64,000 nt of DNA from Mesorhizobium sp. M3A.F.Ca.ET.080.04.2.1 (GTDB lineage: Bacteria > Pseudomonadota > Alphaproteobacteria > Rhizobiales > Rhizobiaceae), in assembly GCF_003952525.1 (NCBI RefSeq), contig NZ_CP034451.1:3534001-3598000 (forward strand), written 5' to 3'. The notes under the pieces are model-generated. The model saw only the letters and a program-made list of their open reading frames with translations, was not told the DNA's origin and searched no databases. Shown here piece by piece: positions 19,491 through 29,400 of the stretch (within the stretch, counting starts at the first letter, position 1; each line of letters opens with the position of its first letter). The position numbers were made by a program, and so were the translations under genes.

Positions 19491-22478
19491 ATGGCACGAC
19501 AAGATCAGGCCAACGACCAATTCTCGCTCACCTCGTTCCTCTATGGCGGCAACGCCGACTATATCGACGCGCTCTATGCCGCCTATGAGGACGATCCGGC
19601 CTCCGTCGATCCGGAATGGCAGGATTTCTTCGCGGCGCTGAAGGACGATGCGGGCGACGTTCGCAAGAACGCCAAGGGCGCTTCCTGGGCAAAGCCCTCT
19701 TGGCCCCTGCAGACCAATGGCGAGCTGGTGTCGGCGCTCGATGGCAATTGGGGCCTGGTCGAGAAGCACATCGAAAAGAAGGTGAAGGATAAGGCGGTCG
19801 TCAACGGCGCAGCCCTTTCCGATGCGGACGTGCACCAGGCGACGCGCGATTCCGTTCGCGCCATCATGATGATCCGCGCCTACCGCATGCGCGGCCATCT
19901 GCATGCCGATCTCGATCCGCTCGGCATCGCCAAGCCGCTCGAGGACTATAACGAGCTGTCGCCGGAGAATTACGGATTCACCCAGGCCGACTACGACCGG
20001 CCAATCTTTCTCGACAATGTGCTCGGTCTCGAATTCGGCACCATCCGGCAGATGCTGGACATCCTCGCCCGCACCTATTGCTCGACGCTCGGCGTCGAAT
20101 TCATGCACATCTCGGACCCCGAGGAAAAGGCGTGGATCCAGGCGCGCATCGAGGGCGCCGACAAGGAGATCACCTTCACCGCCGCCGGCAAGAAGGCGAT
20201 CCTGTCGAAGCTGATCGAGGCAGAGGGCTTCGAGCAGTATATCGACGTCAAGTACAAGGGCACCAAGCGCTTCGGCCTCGACGGCGGCGAGTCGCTGATC
20301 CCGGCGCTGGAACAGATCGTCAAGCGCGGCGGCCAGCTCGGCCTGAAGGAGATCGTGCTCGGCATGGCGCATCGCGGCCGCCTCAACGTGCTCAGCCAGG
20401 TGATGGCCAAGCCACATCGCGCCATCTTCCACGAATTCAAGGGCGGTTCGGCCGCTCCGGACGAGGTCGAGGGCTCGGGCGACGTGAAGTACCATCTCGG
20501 CGCCTCGTCGGATCGCGAGTTCGACGGCAACAAGGTGCATCTGTCGCTGACCGCCAATCCTTCGCATCTGGAGATCGTCGACCCGGTGGTGATGGGCAAG
20601 GCGCGCGCCAAGCAGGACCAGCTCGCCGGGCGCGAGCGCGGCGAGATCGTGCCGCTGTCGGAGCGCGCCAAGGTGATGCCGCTGTTGTTGCACGGCGATG
20701 CCGCCTTTGCCGGCCAGGGCGTGATTGCCGAGATCCTCGGCCTGTCCGGCCTGCGCGGCCACCGCGTCGCCGGCACGCTGCATTTCATCATCAACAACCA
20801 GATCGGCTTCACCACCAATCCGCGCTTCTCGCGCTCGTCGCCCTATCCGTCCGACGTGGCCAAGATGATCGAGGCGCCGATCTTCCACGTCAATGGCGAC
20901 GATCCGGAAGCCGTCGTGCACGCCGCGAAGGTGGCGACCGAGTTCCGCATGAAGTTCCACAAGCCGGTGGTGGTGGACATGTTCTGCTACCGCCGCTTCG
21001 GCCACAATGAGGGCGACGAGCCGGCTTTCACGCAGCCGATCATGTATCGCAAGATCCGCACCCATAAGACGACGGTGCAGACCTACGCCGACCGGCTGAT
21101 CGCCGAAGGCCATATCACCCAGGCGGAAGTCGACAAGATGCGGGCCGACTGGCGCGCGCATCTGGAAGCCGAATGGGAAGTCGGCCAGTCCTACAAGCCG
21201 AACAAGGCCGACTGGCTGGACGGCGCCTGGTCCGGCCTGCGCACGGCCGACAATCAGGACGAACAGCGCCGCGGCAAGACCGCCGTTCCGGTCCGCACGC
21301 TGAAGGAAATCGGCAAGAAGCTGACCGAGGTGCCGAAGGGTTTCGAGGCGCACAAGACGATCCTGCGCTTTCTCGAGAACCGCCGCCAGGCGATCGAATC
21401 CGGCGAAGGCATCGACTGGTCGACGGCCGAGGCGCTGGCCTTCGGCGCCATCCTGCTCGACGGCAGTCCGATCCGGCTCTCCGGCCAGGATTCGGAACGC
21501 GGCACTTTCTCGCAGCGCCATTCGGTGCTCTACGACCAGCGCGACGAGACGCGTTATATCCCGCTCAACAATCTGTCGGCGGCGCAAGCCGGCTACGAAG
21601 TCATCAACTCGATGCTGTCGGAAGAGGCGGTGCTTGGCTTCGAATACGGCTACAGCCTGGCCGAGCCGAAGGCGCTGACGCTCTGGGAAGCGCAGTTCGG
21701 CGATTTCGCCAACGGCGCCCAGGTCGTGTTCGACCAGTTCATCTCGTCCGGCGAGCGCAAGTGGCTCAGAATGTCGGGCTTGGTCTGCCTGCTGCCGCAT
21801 GGCTATGAGGGCCAGGGGCCCGAGCACTCGTCGGCGCGGCTGGAGCGCTTCCTGCAGCTGTGCGCCGAGGACAACATGCAGGTGGCCAACGTGACGACGC
21901 CGGCTAATTATTTCCACATCCTGCGCAGGCAATTGAAGCGGGACTTCCGCAAGCCGCTGATCCTGATGACGCCGAAGTCGCTGCTGCGCCACAAGCGGGC
22001 GGTGTCGACGCTGCCGGAAATGTCGGGCGAGAGCTCGTTCCACCGGCTGTTGTGGGACGATGCGCAACTGCTCGCCGACCAGCCGATCAAGCTGGTCAAG
22101 GATTCCAAGATCCGCCGCGTCGTGCTGTGCTCGGGCAAGGTCTATTACGACCTCTACGAGGAGCGCGAGAAGCGCGGCATCAACGACATCTACCTGCTGC
22201 GCGTCGAGCAGCTCTATCCATTCCCGGCCAAGGCGCTCATCACCGAGCTGTCGCGCTTCCGCAACGCGGAGATGGTGTGGTGCCAGGAGGAGCCCAAGAA
22301 CATGGGCGCCTGGTCGTTCATCGATCCCTATCTCGAATGGGTGCTGGCGCATATCGACGCCAAGCATCAGCGCGTTCGCTACACCGGCCGGCCGGCTTCC
22401 GCCTCGCCGGCGACCGGATTGATGTCGAAGCATCTCAGCCAGCTTGCTGCCCTGCTCGACGACGCGCTCGGCGGATAA
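19491..22478 (+). CDS. sucA: 2-oxoglutarate dehydrogenase E1 component
   Basis: Thiamine-diphosphate decarboxylase of the 2-oxoglutarate dehydrogenase complex, 995 residues, full length. The N-terminal FLYGGNADYIDALYAAYEDD segment binds E2; TPP and active-site regions are visible as LGMAHRGRLNVL, HGDAAFAGQGV, VNGDDPEAV and RRFGHNEGDEP. The ATG at 19491 is chosen (MARQDQANDQF); AAGGAG is about 27 bases upstream, a weak point. Followed by sucB. Confidence 0.97.
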   Translation: MARQDQANDQFSLTSFLYGGNADYIDALYAAYEDDPASVDPEWQDFFAALKDDAGDVRKNAKGASWAKPSWPLQTNGELVSALDGNWGLVEKHIEKKVKDKAVVNGAALSDADVHQATRDSVRAIMMIRAYRMRGHLHADLDPLGIAKPLEDYNELSPENYGFTQADYDRPIFLDNVLGLEFGTIRQMLDILARTYCSTLGVEFMHISDPEEKAWIQARIEGADKEITFTAAGKKAILSKLIEAEGFEQYIDVKYKGTKRFGLDGGESLIPALEQIVKRGGQLGLKEIVLGMAHRGRLNVLSQVMAKPHRAIFHEFKGGSAAPDEVEGSGDVKYHLGASSDREFDGNKVHLSLTANPSHLEIVDPVVMGKARAKQDQLAGRERGEIVPLSERAKVMPLLLHGDAAFAGQGVIAEILGLSGLRGHRVAGTLHFIINNQIGFTTNPRFSRSSPYPSDVAKMIEAPIFHVNGDDPEAVVHAAKVATEFRMKFHKPVVVDMFCYRRFGHNEGDEPAFTQPIMYRKIRTHKTTVQTYADRLIAEGHITQAEVDKMRADWRAHLEAEWEVGQSYKPNKADWLDGAWSGLRTADNQDEQRRGKTAVPVRTLKEIGKKLTEVPKGFEAHKTILRFLENRRQAIESGEGIDWSTAEALAFGAILLDGSPIRLSGQDSERGTFSQRHSVLYDQRDETRYIPLNNLSAAQAGYEVINSMLSEEAVLGFEYGYSLAEPKALTLWEAQFGDFANGAQVVFDQFISSGERKWLRMSGLVCLLPHGYEGQGPEHSSARLERFLQLCAEDNMQVANVTTPANYFHILRRQLKRDFRKPLILMTPKSLLRHKRAVSTLPEMSGESSFHRLLWDDAQLLADQPIKLVKDSKIRRVVLCSGKVYYDLYEEREKRGINDIYLLRVEQLYPFPAKALITELSRFRNAEMVWCQEEPKNMGAWSFIDPYLEWVLAHIDAKHQRVRYTGRPASASPATGLMSKHLSQLAALLDDALGG

Positions 22479-22545
22479 GCGGGCCGGGTGAACAGGCAGA
22501 TCGGGCGAAACAGACCTCAAGCAGACAAGAGAACGGACAGGCACA

Positions 22546-23832
22546 ATGGCTACCGAAATCCGCGTCCCCACTCTGGGCGAATCCGTCACCGAGGCGACCG
22601 TCGGCAAGTGGTTCAAGAAGGTCGGCGACGCGATCGCCGCCGATGAGCCGCTGGTCGAGCTCGAAACCGACAAGGTGACGGTGGAGGTGCCTGCCGCGGG
22701 CGCCGGAACGCTCTCCGAGATCACCGTCAAGGAAGGCGAAACCGTCAATGTCGGCGCGTTGCTCGGCTCGATTGCGGCAGGCGGCGAAGCGGCCGCGCCG
22801 GCGACCAAGCCGCAGGCGGTGGCACAGGCTTCCAGCCCGAATGCCGCCTCCACGGTCAAGCAGGCCGCGGCCGAGACCGCCAAGGTGGCCGGCGACGCCG
22901 GCCCGATCGAGCCGCGCACCATGCCGCCGGCTCCTGCGGCAGCCAAGCTGATTGCCGAGAGCAATCTCGCGGTGGACCAGATCACCGGCTCCGGCAAGCG
23001 CGGCCAGGTGCTCAAGGGCGACGTGCTCGACGCCATCGCCAAGGGCGCGCCCTCGCAGCCGTCCGAAACGCCGAAGGCGGCTCCGGCCTCCGCGCCTGTG
23101 GCGGCCCGCGCGCCGTCCACGGCCGACGATGCCTCGCGCGAGGAGCGGGTGCGCATGACCAAGCTGCGCCAGACCATCGCGCGCCGCCTCAAGGAGGCGC
23201 AGTCGACGGCCGCCATGCTCACCACCTTCAACGAGGTGGACATGAGCGCGGTGATGGCGCTGAGGACCAAGTACAAGGACGTGTTCGAGAAGAAGCACGG
23301 CGTGAAGCTCGGCTTCATGGGCTTCTTCACCAAGGCGGTGACGCATGCGCTGAAGGAAATCCCGGCGGTCAATGCCGAGATCGACGGCACCGACATCATC
23401 TACAAGAATTTCGCCCATGTCGGCGTCGCCGTCGGCACCGACAAGGGCCTGGTGGTGCCAGTGGTGCGCGATGCCGACCAGATGTCGATTGCCGAGATCG
23501 AGAAGGAGATCGGCCGGCTGGGTCTCGCCGCGCGCGACGGCAAGCTCGCCGTCGCCGATATGCAGGGCGGCACCTTCACCATCTCCAATGGCGGCGTCTA
23601 CGGGTCGCTGATGTCGACGCCGATCCTGAACGCGCCGCAGTCCGGCATTCTCGGCATGCATAAGATCCAGGACCGGCCGGTGGTGGTCGGCGGCCAGATC
23701 GTCATCCGCCCGATGATGTATCTGGCGCTCAGCTACGACCACCGTATCGTCGACGGCAAGGAAGCGGTGACTTTCCTGGTGCGCGTCAAGGAAAGCCTGG
23801 AGGATCCGGAGCGGCTGGTGCTCGATCTGTGA
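22546..23832 (+). CDS. sucB: 2-oxoglutarate dehydrogenase E2 (dihydrolipoyl succinyltransferase)
   Basis: E2 core of the complex, 428 residues. N-terminal lipoyl domain with [10 protein letters not shown] (Lys about residue 44), Ala/Pro-rich linker, peripheral-subunit-binding domain ([20 protein letters not shown]), a second linker and the catalytic domain ending [12 protein letters not shown] with the active-site His. 67 bp after sucA. Three unrelated genes separate it from lpdA. Confidence 0.97.
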   Translation: MATEIRVPTLGESVTEATVGKWFKKVGDAIAADEPLVELETDKVTVEVPAAGAGTLSEITVKEGETVNVGALLGSIAAGGEAAAPATKPQAVAQASSPNAASTVKQAAAETAKVAGDAGPIEPRTMPPAPAAAKLIAESNLAVDQITGSGKRGQVLKGDVLDAIAKGAPSQPSETPKAAPASAPVAARAPSTADDASREERVRMTKLRQTIARRLKEAQSTAAMLTTFNEVDMSAVMALRTKYKDVFEKKHGVKLGFMGFFTKAVTHALKEIPAVNAEIDGTDIIYKNFAHVGVAVGTDKGLVVPVVRDADQMSIAEIEKEIGRLGLAARDGKLAVADMQGGTFTISNGGVYGSLMSTPILNAPQSGILGMHKIQDRPVVVGGQIVIRPMMYLALSYDHRIVDGKEAVTFLVRVKESLEDPERLVLDL

Positions 23833-23848
23833 TCGGACCGGTCGCGTC

Positions 23849-24631
23849 GTGAGCGGCTGGCTGGAGCAGCTAGGGTTCGGGATAGGTCGGGCAGCGCGCG
23901 GCTTGCGGCGGGTTTTTCGGCGCAGCATCGTCCCGCTTGGAATCTCCGCCGCCATTCCGCCGCTTGCATTTGCCGATTGGGATCCGGCCAAGGCCAGCAG
24001 CAATCTCGGCATATTTGCGCTCACCGATGCACAATTGGCGGAGCGCAAGATCACCGTCACGCCGATTGGCGACCTCGAGCTGCCGACCGGCGAGATCATC
24101 GCCTGCGATCCTCTGGTGACCGGTGACGACTGGCCAGCGCTAGATCGCAAGGTCAAGCCTGGGCGCTACCGGGTCTCGCTGTTCGAGGCGCAGGGTCGTG
24201 TCGCGGCGGCATTCCTTCGCTTTCGTCCCGGCGTCCCGGTGCGCTGGGAGCTTGCCACGTTGCCCGGCCAGGACGTTTCGACGCTGAATGGCGACCAAGT
24301 CTTCGGCTATCCTGTCGATGCCGGTCTGGGCTCGTTCATGGACAAGACGGCGATGGCCCTGATGTCGGCCGCACAGGACAAGCTCAAACCCGACCAGAAT
24401 TACTATGATGACGTGTTGGCGGCCGAATTCGCGCCCAACCAGGACAGGTTCGTTATGCATCACCCCGTCACCGGCAATCCAGCCAACATCGCGATGTTCT
24501 GGAGCGGTTGGGGCGACGGCATCTATCCATCCTTCTGGGGACTGGACGCGGCCGGCGAGCCGCTGGTCTTGATGACCGACTTCGAAGTGCTCGAAAACGC
24601 CGATGGCCGCGAAGGCGTTCAGGCTAACTGA
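23849..24631 (+). CDS. DUF4241 family protein
   Basis: Protein of 260 residues whose C-terminal half has the DUF4241 signature: FGYPVDAGLGSFMD (about residues 152-165) and FWSGWGDGIYPSFWGLDAAG (about residues 217-236) followed by TDFEVL. The role is unknown; related domains often appear in accessory regions. The GTG start is 16 bp after the sucB stop. Its TGA overlaps the next ATG. The hydrophobic stretch near residues 28-42 is too weak to call an export signal. Confidence 0.75.
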   Translation: MSGWLEQLGFGIGRAARGLRRVFRRSIVPLGISAAIPPLAFADWDPAKASSNLGIFALTDAQLAERKITVTPIGDLELPTGEIIACDPLVTGDDWPALDRKVKPGRYRVSLFEAQGRVAAAFLRFRPGVPVRWELATLPGQDVSTLNGDQVFGYPVDAGLGSFMDKTAMALMSAAQDKLKPDQNYYDDVLAAEFAPNQDRFVMHHPVTGNPANIAMFWSGWGDGIYPSFWGLDAAGEPLVLMTDFEVLENADGREGVQAN

Positions 24632-25140
24632 TGACCAACGTCGCGTCGCCGTTGATCGGATTTCTGGCCGGATCACTGGCTCTCACAGCCGCGAGTTCCA
24701 CCGCCCAGGCCGCCTGCCCGATTCAACTTGCCGTCTATGGCGAGGCGAAGAGCGGCGCCGAGATCGACTTCACCCCGAGCGGCACCTCGGCGACGATCAC
24801 CAACACGTTCCGCATGGTTCTCGACAACAATACCGTGCTCGACGGCATCGCCATGTGGACGGAGGGCCAGGGCCGGCCGCATGGCTCGCTGATGTACAAA
24901 TGCCCGACCGGAGATGTCACCGGCGAGGAGCTTGCCGCCTGCACGGTGTGGGAAGGCGTGATCTACAGTTCCGACGACAAGGGCGGGATAGGCCTGCTGC
25001 CGGCCGAAGGCACCGATGCACCGAAGAGCCTGATTTTTCCCGATCTCGGGCCGTCGCTCGAGATGTCGGCCGCCTATGGTCCCGCCGGTTTCTCCAAAGT
25101 GCCGTGGGACGTCTTTACGCTGAAAGGCTGCCAGGAATGA
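24631..25140 (+). CDS. Conserved secreted protein of unknown function
   Basis: 169 residues with a probable Sec signal peptide (LIGFLAGSLALTAASSTAQA, cleavage after AQA about residue 28). The mature part is small, beta-rich and has five cysteines, which could form periplasmic disulfides. I recognise no family. Start and stop overlap both neighbours (TGATG with the DUF4241 gene, ATGA with the SDR gene), so the three are probably translated as a unit. Confidence 0.7.
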   Translation: MTNVASPLIGFLAGSLALTAASSTAQAACPIQLAVYGEAKSGAEIDFTPSGTSATITNTFRMVLDNNTVLDGIAMWTEGQGRPHGSLMYKCPTGDVTGEELAACTVWEGVIYSSDDKGGIGLLPAEGTDAPKSLIFPDLGPSLEMSAAYGPAGFSKVPWDVFTLKGCQE

Positions 25141-25892
25141 GCGCGGACAAGAAGACGCTGCTGGTCACCGGCGGCAGCCGGGGCATCGGTGCCGCAATCT
25201 GCCGGCAGGCCAGCCAGGCCGGCTACCGGGTGGCGGTCAACTATGTCTCCAACCGGCTGGCTGCCGATGCATTGGTCGCCGAGCTCCAAGCCGCTGGCGG
25301 GCAAGCCATCGCTGTGAAGGGCGACGTCGGCGACGAGGCCGATGTGATGACGATGTTCAAGGCGGTCGACCGGGCCTTTGGCCGGCTCGACGCCTTCGTC
25401 AACAATGCCGGCATCGTCGACGTCAAGGCGCGCATCGACGAGATGAGCGCCGAGCGGGTCGAGCGGATGATGCGCGTCAATGTCGTCGGCTCCTTCGTCT
25501 GCGCCCGTGAGGCGGTGAAGCGCATGTCGACCCGGCACGGCGGCAAGGGCGGCGCGATCGTCAACCTCTCTTCCGCCGCCGCCAGGCTGGGCGCCCCGGG
25601 CGAGTATGTCGACTACGCCGCCTCCAAGGGCGCGATCGACACGATGACCGTCGGGCTGGCGCGCGAGGTGGTGAGCGAAGGCGTGCGCGTCAATGCGGTC
25701 AGCCCCGGCATCACCGAAACCGAGATCCATGCCTCCGGCGGGCAGCCGGATCGGGTGGCGCGGATGCAGGACATGCTGCCGATGAAGAGGGCGGGCACGG
25801 CCGACGAAGTCGCGAGCGCCGTGCTTTATCTTCTGTCGGACGCAGCCTCCTATATAACGGGCGCGATCCTGAATGTGAGCGGCGGCCGCTGA
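25137..25892 (+). CDS. Short-chain dehydrogenase/reductase
   Basis: Classical NAD(P)-dependent SDR of 251 residues: TGGSRGIG cofactor loop (about residues 11-18), NNAG (about residues 89-92), catalytic Ser in NLSSAAARLG and YxxxK as YAASK (about residues 160-164). The family resembles glucose-1-dehydrogenase/FabG types, but the substrate is unknown. The ATG overlaps the upstream stop, and lpdA follows after 23 bp. Confidence 0.9.
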   Translation: MSADKKTLLVTGGSRGIGAAICRQASQAGYRVAVNYVSNRLAADALVAELQAAGGQAIAVKGDVGDEADVMTMFKAVDRAFGRLDAFVNNAGIVDVKARIDEMSAERVERMMRVNVVGSFVCAREAVKRMSTRHGGKGGAIVNLSSAAARLGAPGEYVDYAASKGAIDTMTVGLAREVVSEGVRVNAVSPGITETEIHASGGQPDRVARMQDMLPMKRAGTADEVASAVLYLLSDAASYITGAILNVSGGR

Positions 25893-25915
25893 AGGCCGGA
25901 TAGAGGGACAAGATC

Positions 25916-27322
25916 ATGGCTTATGACGTCGTAATCATCGGGTCGGGACCGGGCGGCTATGTCTGCGCCATCAAGGCGGCGCAGCTCGGGCTGAAGACGG
26001 CGGTGGTCGAGAAGAACGCCACCTTCGGTGGCACCTGCCTCAACATCGGCTGCATTCCTTCGAAGGCGCTGCTCCACGCCTCCGAGATGTTCGCCGAGGC
26101 CGGCCATGCCTTCGATACGCTCGGCATCGAGGTGGGTGCGCCGAAGCTCAACCTGAAGAAGATGCTGGCGCACAAGGATGCGACGGTGGCGTCCAACGTC
26201 AGCGGCGTCGCCTTCCTGTTCAAGAAGAACAAGATCGATAGCTTCCGCGGCACCGGCAAGGTGGTCGGTGCCGGGAAGGTGTCGGTGACCGGCGAGGACG
26301 GCAAGGTCGAGGAGATCGAGACCAAGAACATCGTGATTGCCACCGGCTCCGACGTCGCCGGTATTCCCGGCGTCAAGGTCGACTTCGACGAGAAGGTGAT
26401 CGTGTCCTCCACCGGCGCGCTGTCGCTGCCCAAGGTGCCTGGCCAACTGGTGGTGGTCGGAGGCGGCGTCATCGGCCTGGAACTCGGCTCGGTCTGGGCG
26501 CGGCTCGGCGCCAAGGTGACAGTCGTCGAGTTCCTCGACACCCTCCTCGGCGGCATGGATGGCGAAGTGTCGAAACAGTTCCAGCGGCTGCTGTCCAAGC
26601 AAGGTTTCGAGTTCAGGCTCGGCGCCAAGGTGACCGGCGTCGGCAAGACCAAGAAGGGGGCCAGCGTCACGTTCGAGCCGGTGAAGGGCGGTGCCGCGGA
26701 AACCATCGAGGCGGACGTGGTGCTGATCGCCACCGGCCGCCGTCCCTATGCCGACAGCCTCGGACTCAAGGAAGCGGGCGTCGAGATGGACGAACGCGGC
26801 CGGGTCAAGACCGACGGTCATCTGCGGACCAACGTGCCCGGCATCTATGCCATCGGCGACGTCATCGCCGGGCCGATGCTGGCGCACAAGGCAGAGGACG
26901 AGGGCGTCGCGGTGGCCGAGACGATTGCCGGCCAAGCCGGCCATGTGAACTACGACGTCATCCCCAGCGTCGTCTACACCAGCCCTGAAATCGCCTCCGT
27001 CGGCAAAACCGAGGAGGAACTGAGGAAGGGCGGCATCGACTACAAGGTCGGAAAATTTCCGTTCAGCGCCAATGGCCGCGCCCGCGCCATGCTGCATACG
27101 GACGGCTTCGTGAAGATCCTCGCCGACAAGGCCAGCGATCGTGTGCTCGGCGTTCATATCATGGGCTTCGGCGCCGGCGAGATGATCCATGAGGCGGCGG
27201 TGCTGATGGAATTCGGCGGTTCCTCGGAGGACCTCGCCCGCACCTGCCATGCGCATCCAACGATGTCGGAAGCGGTGAAGGAAGCGGCACTCGCCACGTT
27301 CTTCAAGCCGATCCATATTTAG
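25916..27322 (+). CDS. lpdA: Dihydrolipoyl dehydrogenase (E3)
   Basis: FAD disulfide oxidoreductase that reoxidises lipoamide, 468 residues. FAD motif GSGPGGY, redox disulfide [13 protein letters not shown] (about residues 41-53), NAD motif [13 protein letters not shown], and C-terminal catalytic HAHPTMSEA with the base His near residue 447. Position in the suc block suggests it serves 2-oxoglutarate dehydrogenase. An extended palindrome begins at its stop codon. Confidence 0.97.
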   Translation: MAYDVVIIGSGPGGYVCAIKAAQLGLKTAVVEKNATFGGTCLNIGCIPSKALLHASEMFAEAGHAFDTLGIEVGAPKLNLKKMLAHKDATVASNVSGVAFLFKKNKIDSFRGTGKVVGAGKVSVTGEDGKVEEIETKNIVIATGSDVAGIPGVKVDFDEKVIVSSTGALSLPKVPGQLVVVGGGVIGLELGSVWARLGAKVTVVEFLDTLLGGMDGEVSKQFQRLLSKQGFEFRLGAKVTGVGKTKKGASVTFEPVKGGAAETIEADVVLIATGRRPYADSLGLKEAGVEMDERGRVKTDGHLRTNVPGIYAIGDVIAGPMLAHKAEDEGVAVAETIAGQAGHVNYDVIPSVVYTSPEIASVGKTEEELRKGGIDYKVGKFPFSANGRARAMLHTDGFVKILADKASDRVLGVHIMGFGAGEMIHEAAVLMEFGGSSEDLARTCHAHPTMSEAVKEAALATFFKPIHI

Positions 27323-27463
27323 AGGCCTTTCATAAACCCACTCCGGCGGCCATCTGGCGCGGTTTTCTGCGCTTCCGGTGCTCACGTACTTTAAGTACGC
27401 TCCGCTCCGGTTCTCGAAAACCACGCCAGCTGACTCACCGGAGCGGCTTTCTAAAAAGGCCTC
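27322..27463. repeat. 142-bp palindromic repeat with GTACTTTAAGTACGC core
   Basis: Starts inside the lpdA stop codon. Outer arms GAGGCCTTTCATAAACCC and (reverse strand) GAGGCCTTTTTAGAAAGCC pair, inner arms GGCGCGGTTTTC/GAAAACCACGCC pair, and the centre CTGCGCTTCCGGTGCTCACG plus TACTTTAAGTACGC matches the inner repeat at 4387-4469. It could act as a transcript-end structure for lpdA. Confidence 0.85.
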
Positions 27464-27480
27464 TGCCAGGTCACAGCCGA

Positions 27481-27509
27481 AACAAAACGGCCCGCCTCTC
27501 GGCGGGCCG
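27481..27509 (-). terminator. Rho-independent terminator of the Pro/Ala-rich protein gene
   Basis: On the minus strand CGGCCCGCC-GAGA-GGCGGGCCG is followed by TTTTGTT, 23 bases beyond the stop of the gene at 27532-27831. Confidence 0.82.
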
Positions 27510-27531
27510 TTCGTCATTGAGCTGGGCCTGA

Positions 27532-27831
27532 TTACTGAGCCGGTGCAGGCGCGGGAGCCGGCGCGGGGGCCGGTGCTGGGGCCGGGGCAGGCTCGGGCGC
27601 CGGGGCTGGCGCAGGAGCAGGCGTAGCAGGCGCCGGTGCAGGGGCCGGCGTGCTTGCTGCCGGCGGTTCAGCGGGCGCCGGGGCATGCTCGCCGCCGCTT
27701 CTGCCAAAGACATAATACGCAACAACGGCCAGGATAATGACAACAAGGGCGATCAGCCATCCGCTGCCACCTCCGCCACTCGACGAGGGCGGCGTGCTCG
27801 GAGGGGTGAAGGGATCGTTAGGGTTCGCCAT
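27532..27831 (-). CDS. Single-pass membrane protein with Pro-Ala repeat tail
   Basis: 99 residues: short Pro-rich N-terminus (MANPNDPFTPPSTPP), a Gly linker, one transmembrane helix (WLIALVVIILAVVAYYVFG, about residues 24-42) and a C-terminal half of almost pure PA/AP dipeptides with one Glu. Such tails form stiff extended rods, as in TonB, so a periplasm-spanning or spacer role is possible. No family recognised. AAGGAGG lies nine bases before the ATG, and a clear terminator follows. Confidence 0.72.
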   Translation of the reverse strand: MANPNDPFTPPSTPPSSSGGGGSGWLIALVVIILAVVAYYVFGRSGGEHAPAPAEPPAASTPAPAPAPATPAPAPAPAPEPAPAPAPAPAPAPAPAPAQ

Positions 27832-27963
27832 AAAACGTGTCCTCCTTGGAATGAAAGCCTTCAATCAACAGCCATCAACGCGCGATCCCGCGATTCGGTT
27901 TCACGCCGGCGGACGGAAAGCGCTGAAAAACCGGCGTTTTCCGGGCCCCAGCCGCCAGACGAC

Positions 27964-29028
27964 TCAGTTGACGGCGGTAACAGTATACCCTGCCTTGCGG
28001 AAATCCTCGACCAGTCCTTCGGGGCCGGGAAGATGCATCGCGCCGACCGCCATGAAGACATTGCCTTTGGCCAGAATCGGCTGGGCATGGTCCACCATCA
28101 CCTTGTTGCGGCTGGTGATCATGGTCTGCTCGAAGGCGGCGTAGCCGGCCTGATCGTCCTCCGCGTTGGGCAGCACGGTGCTGAACAGCGGCCAGAACAT
28201 GCCGATCTCGCCGCGCTGGTAGAGAATGATCATGGTTTCGTTGAGGTCGTTGGCCTTGTCGCCAAGCCGCAACGTGTCGACCAGGCCCTTCATGTGGAAG
28301 GCGAGCGGCAGCGAAGCCATGGCGCGCAGCTGGTCGGCAACGGTTTCCAGGCCTTCGACCGCCTTGCCGTTGGCCTTGGCCTCGGAGGCGAGCTTGACGT
28401 CGAGCACAGGCTCTCCAGCGGCCTGGCGGGCGACTTCGCAGGCGGGCAGCGCCACCATCGCCGACAGGATCCAAGGCTTCATCTTGGCAACCGTCGCCGG
28501 CGGAATGCCGCGCGCATCGAGCCCCTTGTTCAGCACGGCTGCGTCCTCGGGCGAGAGCAGCGACGACAGCGTGGTGTTGTCGGTGAACATCATCAGGTTG
28601 GGATCGGCGGCGATGGCGGCCATCATCTTCTTCTTGTCGAGCACTTCGGTGGTCTCGATGATGATCGTGTCGGCGCCGTCATAAGCCTGCTGCGCCACGG
28701 TTGGCAATGTGGTGACGCGCGCGTCGGTCACGTGCATGGTGCCGAACAGATAGGAAGGTTTTTCGCCTGACTTCTCCAGCTTCCACAGCAGGCCCTTGCC
28801 GTTCGGAACCGCGGCGGCCTCGGCCTCGACCTTCTTGAAGGCGGCGGGATCGGTCTTCTCGAGACCGGCCAGTAGATCGGCGCCGCCGCAGGCGGGCGCT
28901 TCCGCATGCGCTCTGCCGGCAAGCAGCAGGACAAGGATGAAGGACAGGAAAAACAGCAGGTTGAGTGCTGCAAGCAGCTTCAACGAGACTAGGGCCGCGC
29001 GGTCGGCGATGGCGATGACGCGTTTCAT
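27964..29028 (-). CDS. TraB/GumN family protein
   Basis: 354 residues with an N-terminal hydrophobic signal or anchor (LLFFLSFILVLLLAGRAHA, about residues 22-40) and a TraB/PrgY/GumN (Tiki-like) domain. The family's conserved residues are visible: LFGTMHVTD (GxxH, about residues 94-102), IIIETTEV and the C-terminal VGAMHLPGPEG. Related Tiki proteins are metalloproteases, but function in bacteria is unproven. The ATG at 29028 is chosen; an upstream extension would lack a signal-peptide start. Confidence 0.85.
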   Translation of the reverse strand: MKRVIAIADRAALVSLKLLAALNLLFFLSFILVLLLAGRAHAEAPACGGADLLAGLEKTDPAAFKKVEAEAAAVPNGKGLLWKLEKSGEKPSYLFGTMHVTDARVTTLPTVAQQAYDGADTIIIETTEVLDKKKMMAAIAADPNLMMFTDNTTLSSLLSPEDAAVLNKGLDARGIPPATVAKMKPWILSAMVALPACEVARQAAGEPVLDVKLASEAKANGKAVEGLETVADQLRAMASLPLAFHMKGLVDTLRLGDKANDLNETMIILYQRGEIGMFWPLFSTVLPNAEDDQAGYAAFEQTMITSRNKVMVDHAQPILAKGNVFMAVGAMHLPGPEGLVEDFRKAGYTVTAVN

Positions 29029-29157
29029 GGCTCGCTTCTTAAGCTCAAAAAGCGGCAAAACGGTTAACCGGCGGGGTGAAATTGTTTCCGGGTGCAGTTT
29101 TGACAATCGCCTAGTTCTCAGACGGAATATCTGATGGTTAGTTAGGCCGCCCATCCC

Positions 29158-29345
29158 TCGTCATCCACGGGCGGAGCAAGGAGCGAAGCGACGCGGCGCA
29201 GACCCGAGGATCCATGCCGCGACTTCTGCGCTGTGCCACGGTGCAGTATTCTGCTCCGTTGCACTCCTCGGCCAGGGTCACGGCATGGATACCAGGGTCT
29301 CCGCGACGGAGCTTCGCTCCTGCTTCGCCCTGGTATGACGACGTG
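29158..29345. repeat. GGAGCAAGGAGCGAAGCGACG-family intergenic repeat, full copy
   Basis: Begins CTCGTCATCCACGGGCGGAGC then AAGGAGCGAAGCGACGCGG and ends CGGAGCTTCGCTCCTGCTTCGCCCTGGTATGACGACG, so the two ends are inverted. A second copy with the same layout lies at 49716-49905 and a fragment at 5954-5996. Both full copies sit at the 3' ends of converging or tandem genes. Confidence 0.82.
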
Positions 29346-29400
29346 TGGCGGCTTCGCCCCAATCCCATGTTGTCCCTCGACGAGAGCGCGCCGCTAGCGG

